Shown: positions 34,412 through 42,056 of the stretch, piece by piece
Numbering within the stretch: position 1 is the first letter of the stretch
Layout of the letters: the number at the start of each line of letters is the position of its first letter
From: JAOUEA01 sp963821925
GTDB lineage: Bacteria > Actinomycetota > UBA4738 > HRBIN12
DNA: 64,000 nucleotides
NCBI GenBank assembly: GCA_963821925.1
Contig: CAWGFO010000010.1
Span: 310,001-374,000, forward strand
Direction: 5' to 3'
Notes under the pieces: generated by a model
What the model saw: the letters and a program-made list of their open reading frames with translations, nothing else
What the model was told of the DNA's origin: nothing
Database searches by the model: none
Made by a program: the position numbers and the translations under genes

Positions 34412-36061
34412 ATGGAGACCACGGATCTCCTGATCGCAGGTCGCGAGGCGTTCGCCTCGCAGGATTGGGCGGGCACGGTCGAGGCCCTCGGGTCGGCCGG
34501 TGCGCTCCCGCCCGACGCGAGCGAGGCGCTCGCGACGGCCCGCTGGTGGCTCGACGACCCCGGCGGTGCGATCGCCGCGTGGGAGGACGCCTACAACGGC
34601 ATACCTGCGTCAGGCGCGGCACACGCCGCGGGCCGCATCACGGGTTGCGGTCGACGATCGCGCGCGAGTACACGTCGGTGTTCGGCAACGCGGTCGCGGC
34701 CAACGGCTGGCTCCAGCTGGCGACCGATGCGCTGCGCGACGACGAGCCGTGCGCCGAGCGCGGCTGGATCGCGCTCGCCGAGGCCGAGCGCGACGCACGA
34801 TCCGGCCACGGCGATCGCGCCTGCCGAGCAGGCGCTCGAGATCGCGCGCGTCGTTCGGCGACACGCGAGCTCGAGATCCACGCGCTGTCGGCGATGGGCA
34901 TCGGCCGGGTGCGCGAGGGACGGATCAGCGACGGGATGGACCACCTCGACGCCGCGCTCGCCGCGGCGACCGCCGGCGGCGAGACGAGGACCCGCGCGTG
35001 CTCGGCGACGTCTTCTGCGACGTGGTTGAGGCCTGCACGCTCACCGCGGACATGTCGCGCGTCGAGCGATGGCTCGAGGTGTTCAACGCCTACATGGAGC
35101 GCCACCAGCATCCGCCGCTGCTGTCGTTCTGCATGGTGTGCGACGCCGAGGACCAGCTCCAGAAGGGGGAGTGGGACAAGGCCGAGGAGACCCTGGTCGC
35201 CGCGCTCGAGCCGATCAAGGCGGGCATCCAGCGCGCGCGCTGCGTGCACCCGGCGGCGCTGCTCACCTCGATCCGCGTCGCGCAGAGCCGCTTCGAGGAG
35301 GCCGACCAGCTCGTCAACGGGTCTCGAGGACCTGCCCGAGATGACGATCCCGCGGGCATCGCTGTTCCTGGCTCGCGGCGAGTCGGCGGTCGCCGTCGCC
35401 GAGCTGCACCGGCGGCTGAACGTCGTGGGCCGCGACAACCTGCTCGCGGCCTCGATGCTGGGCGCCCTCGTCGAGGCCGAGATCGCCCACGGCGACCTCG
35501 CGGCGGCCGCCGACGCCGCGAAGCAGCTCGACGTCGCTGGCGCAGGGCTCGGAGCGCGAGCGCGACCGCGCCGACGCCGCGCTCGCGCTCGGGCGCGTGG
35601 CGGCCGCGACCGGCGACGACGCTCGCCCGACCTGGAGCGGGCGCTCGAGATCTACGGACGGCTCGAGATGCCGCTGCAGGCTGCCCAGACGCGCGTCGAG
35701 ATCGCCCGCACGGTGCGCGCCACCGAGCCGGCGCTTGGCGATCGAGGAGGCCCGCGTGGCGCTGTCGACGTTCGACGAGATCGGGGCGGTTCGCGACGCC
35801 GACATCGCGGCGAGCCTGCTGCGCGACCTCGGCGCGACCGGCCGCGCGGGCCCCAAGGGCCTCGAGCGCCTGACCAAGCGCGAGCGCGAGATCCTCGCGC
35901 TGCTCGGCCAGGGCCTCACGAACGCCGAGATCGCCGCACGGCTGTTCATCTCCACCAAGACTGCAGCGCACCACGTCAGCAACGTCCTGGCCAAGCTGGG
36001 CGTACGCAACCGCTCGGAGGCCGCCGCCTACGCGCACCGGTACCTTTCCGAGGCGAAATAG
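34412..36061 (+). pseudogene. LuxR-family regulator with TPR-like repeats, many frameshifts
   Basis: Pieces in all three frames join into one protein of about 545 residues. It starts METTDLLIAGREAFASQDWAG, continues REYTSVFGNAVAANGWLQLA, then VERWLEVFNAYMERHQHPPL and FLARGESAVAVAELHRRL. It ends with an intact LuxR HTH (LTKREREILALLGQGLTNAEI ... VSNVLAKLGVRNRSEA) at about 35860-36030. At least six single-base frame changes are needed, but the residues between breaks look well conserved. It lacks the ATPase domain of the other two LuxR genes here. Confidence 0.8.
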
Positions 36062-36132
36062 GCAATCCTCCCGATCCTTCCGGGGCCGGCTCCCGCATCG
36101 TGGCTGCAACGAGACCACGAGGAGGTGGCCCC

Positions 36133-36678
36133 ATGGGAACGAAGCAGCAGCTGGAGGACGGGCGGATCGACATGCCCGACCTGGTCGTATCGCACAGCGC
36201 GAGCGTTCCGCCCGCGCGGATCTACGCGACGCTCGCGGACCTGTCGACCCACACGACGTGGGCCGGCAGCATGCACGGCAAGAAGAACTTCGGTCTCCGC
36301 ACGCTGGAGGCCTCGGCGGACCCGGCGGTCGTGGGGACGGAGTTCCGGCAGCACGGGCGCCGACCCGATGGGGTCGTTCACCGACCGGTCGGTCGTGACC
36401 GAGGCGACGAGCCCCTCGGTGTTCGAGTTCGTGACCGAAGGGCACCTCGAGCCCAAGAAGCGGGCAAGCCGGCATGCGACACGCGCATCACGTACCGCTT
36501 CGAGATCGCCCCGGCAGGAGCCGGTAGCACGGTGACCTACCGCGTGCACATCTCGAAGTGGACGAACGCGCCCGCGGCGCTGCGCTCGGCGGCGCTCCGG
36601 CCGATCGCACGCATGGCGACGAAGAGCTACGCGAAGAAGATGCTCCGCAACCTGGCGACCTACGCCTCGGAGCACTGA
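36133..36678 (+). pseudogene. SRPBCC protein, two frameshifts
   Basis: ATG 36133 begins MGTKQQLEDGRIDMPDLVV ... VVGTEFRQHG. From about 36360 to 36455 the neighbouring frame carries the real sequence (MGSFTDRSVVTEATSPSVFEF ... HLEPKK), after which the first frame resumes (GKPACDTRITYRFEIAPAGAG ...). Two compensating indels explain this. It is a relative of the intact SRPBCC gene of element 1 (shared G.F.DRSVVTEA..P..F and GAG..TY). Confidence 0.75.
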
Positions 36679-36694
36679 GAGAAGGAGGAGAGTC

Positions 36695-36949
36695 ATGAAG
36701 ACACGTAGATGGGTCGTGGGGATGGGCGCGGCGGCGGTGCTCGCGACGGCCGCACCCGCACACGCGAGTTCACCCACGGCGAGCTGCATCGGCCAGCAGT
36801 TGTCGGTCTATGGCCCGGCATACGGCGCCGAGCTTGGCGCGGCCGTCTCATACGAGGCCCGGAACCCCTCGGTCTTGGGCGCGTCGAACCTTGGCGGTTG
36901 GGCGAGCGTCGCGGCACGGTCGCCACGGGACGCCTGCCCGGTGGATTGA
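36695..36949 (+). CDS. Small secreted protein
   Basis: An 84-residue protein with a signal peptide (MKTRRWVVGMGAAAVLATAA, cut near PAHA-SS) and a short mature part with two cysteines (ASCIGQ, DACPVD). AAGGAGGAGAG precedes ATG 36695 and the gene begins 16 bases after the SRPBCC stop. Function unknown. Confidence 0.65.
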   Translation: MKTRRWVVGMGAAAVLATAAPAHASSPTASCIGQQLSVYGPAYGAELGAAVSYEARNPSVLGASNLGGWASVAARSPRDACPVD

Positions 36950-37018
36950 AGAAGCCGACTCGTTCGCGGACGGGATCGAGAGAAGACTGAGCGACGGCGA
37001 CGGGAAGGGAGAAGAGCG

Positions 37019-37384
37019 ATGGGGAAGGTATCGAAGGACTCGACGGCTGAGCCGATCGAGGCGCCGGGCTTCGAGGGTCGCTACGGGGAGACCGAGGGGT
37101 ACACGATCGGGTTCGAGCGTTACACCGAGCATGCTGACATGACCCCGTTGTTCGTGGGTCTGCCGGACGACAGGTGCCAGTCCCCGCACTGGGGTTACGT
37201 GGTCAAGGGGAAGCTCGTGTACCACACCGCCGACGGCGACATCGAGATCACCGACGGCGAGGCCTACTACGTCGGGCCCGGCCACACGCCGGAGATCTTC
37301 CCGAACACCGAGATCGTGGAGTTCAGCCCGACCGCCGAGCTGAACGAGACGATGGAGGTCGTCACGAAGAACATGGAGGGGTAG
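37019..37384 (+). CDS. Cupin-domain protein
   Basis: A 121-residue single cupin: SPHWGYVVKGKLVYHTADGDIEI (motif 1 region) and GEAYYVGPGHTPEIFPNTEIVEFSP (motif 2 region), with His residues at SPHWG and GPGHTPE as possible metal ligands. Substrate or role unknown. ATG 37019 is preceded by GGGAGAAGAGCG. A strong terminator follows. Confidence 0.8.
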   Translation: MGKVSKDSTAEPIEAPGFEGRYGETEGYTIGFERYTEHADMTPLFVGLPDDRCQSPHWGYVVKGKLVYHTADGDIEITDGEAYYVGPGHTPEIFPNTEIVEFSPTAELNETMEVVTKNMEG

Positions 37385-37406
37385 CGCCCGGCACCCTGTC
37401 AAGAGC

Positions 37407-37437
37407 GAACTGGCCGAGCCTCGCGCTCGGCCAGTTC
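37407..37437 (+). terminator. Terminator after the cupin gene
   Basis: GAACTGGCCGAGC and GCTCGGCCAGTTC form a perfect 13-bp stem around CTCGC, 22 bases after the stop. Confidence 0.8.
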
Positions 37438-37540
37438 GGCTGCCACGGGTCCTTCCTCCGCATCTTCGTGGGATCCGCGTAACGCTTCGCGCGCGCCGGA
37501 GGGACGGTGTCCTCGTCCGGAACCAAGGAAGGGGGACACC

Positions 37541-38563
37541 ATGGAGACCTCCATGGAAGGCGCGGTGTTCGTCCAGACGAACGCAGCGCACAACGAGGTG
37601 ATCGCGTACGCGCGCGACGCCGCAGGGATGCTCACGCACGCGGGCACGTTCGCGACCGGCGGGGCCGGCAACGACGAGGCGCACCTGCCGTCGCAGGGCT
37701 CGGTCACGCTCGACGAGGGACCGCCGCCACCTACTGGTGACCAACGTGGCCAGCAACGACGTGAGCGTCTTCGCCGTGAATGGCGGGATGCTCGAGCTGA
37801 CCAAGACCGTGCCGGTCGGCGCGGCCCCGCGGAGCATCGCGGAGCACGACGGTCTCGTCGCTCGTACTCAACACCGGTGACGCGACGATCCAGATCTTCC
37901 GTCTCGTCGACGGCGATCTGGTGCCGGTCGACGGCGCGACGCGAACGCTGTCGACCCCCGACGGCGCACAGGTGGGCTTCACTCCCGACGGCCGCGCGCT
38001 CGTCGCGACCGAGCGCGGCGGCGACAAGCTCTCCGCCTTCGCCGTCGGCATGGACGGGATGCTCGGCGAGCCGCGCACGATCGACTCGCTCGGCGCCACG
38101 CCGTACGGGTTCGCGATCTCGCCGGACGGCACGCTCGTCGTGACCGAGGCGTTCCGCGCCGAGAAGGGCGCGGCCGCGGCGTCGAGCTACCGGGTGGACG
38201 GCGACACGATCACGCCGGGCACCGCGAGCGTCGGCAACGGTCGCAGCGAGATCTGCTGGGCCGTGATCTCCAACGACGGCCGCTACGCGTTCACGACGAA
38301 CTTCGCCGACGGCGCCGTGTCGCGCTACGCGATCGGCATGGACGGCGGGCTCACCCTCGAGGACGCCACCGCCGGCATCACCGAGGACGGCCGACCCGGC
38401 CTCCGGGACGAGGACCTGTCCGACGACGGCCGGTTCCTCTACGCGATCGACGCGGACCAGGGCCAGATCGTGGCGTGGTCCGTCGACGGAGCGCAGCCGC
38501 CTTTCGATGGTCGGCTCCTGGGACGGCGCGCCGACGACCGTCGCGGGCCTGGCTGCCGTCTGA
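37541..38563 (+). pseudogene. Lactonase-type beta-propeller protein, three or more frameshifts
   Basis: ATG 37541 starts METSMEGAVFVQTNAAHNEVI, then frames change near 37715 and 37855 (HLLVTNVASNDVSVFAVNGG, then VLNTGDATIQIF) and again near 38495, ending GSWDGAPTTVAGLAAV at TGA 38561-38563. The repeated blocks (GFTPDGRALVATERGGDKLSAF, GFAISPDGTLVVTE, AVISNDGRYAFTTN) are typical of 6-phosphogluconolactonase/YVTN-like propellers. Repaired length is about 340 residues. There is no signal peptide. Confidence 0.78.
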
Positions 38564-39007
38564 TGCGGCTCGAGCCCTTCTACCGGGTGACGTTCACGAC
38601 GCCCGAGTCGTGGAACGTCACCCGGAAGGGCGGCTCCGGTGCCGAGGGACAGAGCTTCCTGATCGCCGAGGGGCGCGCCGAGGGCCGCCTCTCGGCGCGG
38701 TACCGCGCCGCCAACTACCCGCGCCGTCGCGTCGACGGCGCGCTCGAGCCGGAGTTCCGCGGCGTCGCTCGAGACCGATGATGGCGCGACGATCCTCTTC
38801 CACTGGGAAGGGTTGGCGTCGTTGACCGACTCCGGCATGCGACAGCTGCTCGGCACGATCCAGCACGTGAGCGACGACGAGCGGTACCGCTGGCTGAACG
38901 ATCGCGTGTGCACCGTCGAGGGCGAGGTCCGTCCGCGATCGGATGGCTCGGGGTTCGACGTGGTCCTGGAAGTCAGCGAGATGCTCTGGGAGCCGGTGTC
39001 TGGCTAG
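38562..39007 (+). pseudogene. DUF3237 protein, one frameshift
   Basis: ATG 38562 overlaps the previous stop (TGATG) and reads MRLEPFYRVTFTTPESWNV ... LEPEFRGV. One base near 38770 shifts the frame; the other frame continues ETDDGATILFHWEGLASL ... RYRWLNDRVCTVEGEV ... MLWEPVSG. The pattern fits the DUF3237 family, of unknown function. It is the downstream partner of the lactonase gene. Confidence 0.7.
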
Positions 39008-39441
39008 CCAGCGGGCTCGGGGTCGTAGCGAACGATCGAGAGTTGTCTATCCAACTTCACGATTCGGGAAGCGTGAGCCAAAGGAAAACGAAAGCCGAGG
39101 AGCATACGAATCGCGATGCTCGGTAACGCCAACGGGCCGACGATGTCCGACGAGTAGGCGTGGAGATCTACCTCCGCGCTCAGGAACAAGTACCCGGCGA
39201 TTCCCAGGAGGATGCTCCTCTCGAGGTCCGTCCCGCGACGGCTGCGGACGGCCCATGTCGCGCGGACGAGCGCGATCAGGGCTACCGCAAGTGCTCTAGC
39301 CAGGAAGTTGTGAACCTGATCCGCCTCGATTCCCACGATCGAGAGCAAGGCGTGCGGCACCAGGAGATAACCGACAGATGTCACTACGAACAGGACTGCC
39401 ACGAATGGGGCCACGATCGCCTGCACCCTGTTCTTGCGCAC
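39004..39441 (-). CDS. Four-helix membrane protein of unknown function
   Basis: A 145-residue protein with about four membrane helices (residues 8-32, 42-62, 75-95, 100-118) and a basic C-terminus. GTG 39441 is the start. It converges with the DUF3237 gene, overlapping by 4 bases. No confident family. Confidence 0.65.
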   Translation of the reverse strand: MRKNRVQAIVAPFVAVLFVVTSVGYLLVPHALLSIVGIEADQVHNFLARALAVALIALVRATWAVRSRRGTDLERSILLGIAGYLFLSAEVDLHAYSSDIVGPLALPSIAIRMLLGFRFPLAHASRIVKLDRQLSIVRYDPEPAG

Positions 39442-39640
39442 CTACTGACTGTACGGGCACTGTATCGCCACAGCGATCCTTTGGTGATTGTGAGCGACGC
39501 ACATTCGTCCAGTGGGAACGCTCTTGCAGCGTCGGATAGAGGCCTGGTGTGCTACGTCGCAGGGCAAGCCAGTACTCCCCAGAAGCCTGTAGCCTGCGGG
39601 TCGGTGCGCCGGGAAGACTGGTCGGCAGAAGGAGTCGACC

Positions 39641-41049
39641 GTGTCTGGGATCAGCACCCCTCCTCGTCGCCCTCGCCGCGTCGTCAGCGCGAGAGTTCTG
39701 CTCTTCGCGTTCGCGTTCGCCGTCATGGCCGACCCGGTCTCGTCGGTCGCCTACGCGATCGAAGCGGGGCTCCGAGCGCTCGCCGGCGACCTCCTATTGC
39801 TCGTCCCAACGATGTTGATCGTGCTTGGGATCATCTCGATCGTTCGGCTCAACTACGACCAGCTGATTCGACGGTTCCCGCAAGGGCGGGGCCGTTGCGG
39901 CGACCGGCGCGGCGTTCGGTGAAGGGTGGGCGTTCATCCCTCTCGGTGCCTTGATCGTCGACTTCGTCCTGACGATCGCGATCAGCGTGGCTGCAGCTGC
40001 GAGCGCAGTCATCGCGTACGTGCCGGCGCTCGCTCCCTACCGCTTGGAGATCGCTGTCGTCCTGTGCTGCCTCGTGGCCGCCATCACCTGGTTCGGCCAT
40101 CTTGGACGCAGTGTGTTCGCGTCGATGACCGTGTTGTTCGTGGCCTCTGCGATCCCGGTCCTCGTCCTTGGGTTCGTCGCGCCGCATGCGATCGGCGACG
40201 CTCCGCTGCGTGGTGCGGGAACCGCGTCGTGGGCGACCGTCTTACTGGCATTCCCGGTGGCGATGGCCCTGGCAACCGGCGTCGAAGCGCCGTCGAGCGC
40301 GATCGCTCAGCTGGGCCAACTCGATGACCGTGGGCGCGAGCGGTTCGGGAGGATCACGCTCTGGCTCACGTTCGCGATCGAAGGAACGCTGACGATCTTG
40401 ATCGCGGCTCTTGCGGTTCGACTCCGCACCGGCGTGCCACCCGAAGACAGCACGCTGATCGCCGACGTCGCGCGCGCGGCTGTCGGCTCGGGGCCTTTGT
40501 TCGCTGCCTTTCAACTCACGAGCTCTCTGCTCCTCCTCTGCCGCCGCGTCATCATCGTTCCAGGCGGGGCCCGGCCTTCTGAAGGCGCTCGCCCGTCGCT
40601 CGTTACCTGACGGCGAACGCGTGGGCATCCTGCCGGCCCGTCTCGGACAGACGAACGATCATCACACTCCGTACTGGAGCGTCGTCGTCTTCCTCGCGAT
40701 CTCGGTGCTGGCCGTTGTGGCCGCGCGAGGGCGTGACCAGGAGTTGGTGTTGTTCTACGCCGTCGCGGTCTTCATCAGCTTCCTGTCCGGACTGGTCGCG
40801 ATGACTCGGTTCTCTCGGCGAGAGGGCGATCGCTTGCATGTCGCTATCAGCGCGATCGGCGCAGCCCTCGTCCTCTTCACGCTCGCGGTGAACCTGCGGC
40901 GGATCTACCCGATCGCGTCGCTCGGGGCCTCGCTCGCGATCGGGGGGCTCTTCCTCTGGATGTGGATCCGGCAGGGGCGTCCGCGAGGGATCGCGATGGC
41001 CGAGGCCGAGGCAGAACGCATCGTCGGCGAAGAGCTGGGGGCGGAGTAG
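39641..41049 (+). pseudogene. APC-type amino-acid permease, two frameshifts
   Basis: GTG 39641 (AGAAGGAGTC upstream) reads VVSARVLLFAFAFAVMADPV ... YDQLIRRFPQG. A break near 39890 (GGGCGGGG) is followed by AFGEGWAFIPLGALIVDFVL ... FGHLGRSVFASMTVLF and a second break near 40540 by SFQAGPGLLKALARRSLPDG ... MTRFSRREGDRL. About twelve membrane helices can be assembled, as in APC-superfamily permeases. Substrate unknown. Repaired length is about 468 residues. Confidence 0.75.
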
Positions 41050-41211
41050 CCAGATGCATCGGCGCGTTCTGCGCGTTGAGCGTCCGAGCCGACACGCGTA
41101 GGGTGGGGACTGGAGCGCCGGGAAGTCTGGTCGGCACCGGCGTCTCCGTGTCCTCAGGCGCCGGGTGGAGAGGGATGCTACCGGCGCCCGGACGTCACCC
41201 GAAGGACGCCA

Positions 41212-41526
41212 GTGGCCCAGCTGAAGGGCGGTCACATGCGTCTGATCACTTCGCAGGAGACGGTCGCCTGGGTGGGAGCCCACGGTGGGCTGCTCTTCGT
41301 CTGGCCCGTGGTGTCGAGGGGTCCGAGGCTGGTTCTCAGACGACTCGAGTGCACTGTGGATCCACCTCTCGACGCGCTGGACTTCGATCGTCTCGAGGTA
41401 TCGCCCTTCATGGTCTTCTGGCGCCCCTGCCTCGGAGCTCCTCCGGCGGAGCTTTGGGTGGAGATACATGGGCTGCTTCACCAGCGAGTCTCGGCCTTCT
41501 GGAACGGCCTTGCCTACGCGTGCTGA
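41212..41526 (+). CDS. Small protein of unknown function
   Basis: About 104 residues from GTG 41212 (or about 96 from ATG 41236): MRLITSQETVAWVGAHGGLLF, a middle with PPLDALDFDRLEV, and the ending RVSAFWNGLAYAC. It looks coding by its composition. No family is known to me. It is the last gene of element 2 before attR. Confidence 0.45.
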   Translation: MAQLKGGHMRLITSQETVAWVGAHGGLLFVWPVVSRGPRLVLRRLECTVDPPLDALDFDRLEVSPFMVFWRPCLGAPPAELWVEIHGLLHQRVSAFWNGLAYAC

Positions 41527-41728
41527 CACCCTGGAGGCGCCTAGCCGATCACCGTCCCTTCGATGCTTGTGAGAAGTGAGACACGGTTGGCAATGGGGAG
41601 AACACCAGCAGTGCAGGCTGCGGCAGAAACACCCCTGGGTCGAACTGAGGAGCCAGTTGGAGGGTCCTGCGCACATTGTGAGACCCAGGGTGAGGAACGG
41701 GTGACACCACCTGACGAGCGCCCGACCT

Positions 41729-41777
41729 CTTCCTTGACACGGAAGAGGTCAGAGGTTCAAATCCTCTAGCGCCCACC
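41729..41777. repeat. attR of element 2
   Basis: A 49-base exact copy of the 3' part of tRNA-Val(GAC). The sequence before it does not supply a D-arm or acceptor strand, so it is not a tRNA gene. Confidence 0.85.
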
Positions 41778-41798
41778 GCAACACCGTGGGGTCAGGAG

Positions 41799-42056
41799 CT
41801 ACCCACCGGCGGCCCCGGAAGCACCGGCCTTGACGCTTCCCTCGTGGTGTGGTGGCCGGTGCGCCAGGTTCGGGATGACCGGCGCCGGCGCCTCGATCGT
41901 CGACGACGACGTGCGACCTTCGTCCGGAACCGTCATCCGTCCTGCCGCGAAGCCGGCGGACAACGTCGCCACCAGCGCTGCCGCGATCAGCAGTGCGCGA
42001 CCGAGGTCGATCCCTCGCCGGCGCTCGACTCGGATGCCTCCTACGCTCGCGTTCAT
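41799..42056 (-). CDS. Small single-pass membrane protein coupled to LuxR 2
   Basis: An 85-residue protein: a basic N-terminus (GIRVERRRGID), one membrane helix (about 20-41) and a Pro/His-rich outer tail. GGAAGGAGGG precedes ATG 42056. The start overlaps the stop of the large LuxR regulator by 4 bases, so the two are translated together. Function unknown; a membrane partner of the regulator is possible. Confidence 0.65.
   Translation of the reverse strand: MNASVGGIRVERRRGIDLGRALLIAAALVATLSAGFAAGRMTVPDEGRTSSSTIEAPAPVIPNLAHRPPHHEGSVKAGASGAAGG

Larger units (their letters stand above)
28863..41777. mobile_element. Integrated genetic element at tRNA-Val(GAC) (12.9 kb)
   Basis: A 49-base perfect direct repeat (28863-28911 and 41729-41777) begins in the anticodon arm of tRNA-Val and ends at the CC of its CCA. 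The second copy lacks the 5' half of a tRNA. This is what site-specific integration into a tRNA leaves. No integrase, excisionase or phage structural gene is recognisable inside. Cargo is a two-component system, TetR plus ClC channel, secreted proteins, a cupin, and several frameshifted genes, so it appears to be a decayed or non-autonomous island. Confidence 0.8.

Noticed and set aside
34183..36678. An 831-codon continuous frame
   Set aside because: It is a patchwork crossing the ABM, LuxR and SRPBCC genes; only parts of it are real coding sequence in each gene.
41699..41777. Second tRNA-Val(GAC) gene
   Set aside because: Only the 3' half is present, with no acceptor 5' strand or D-arm; it is an att copy.
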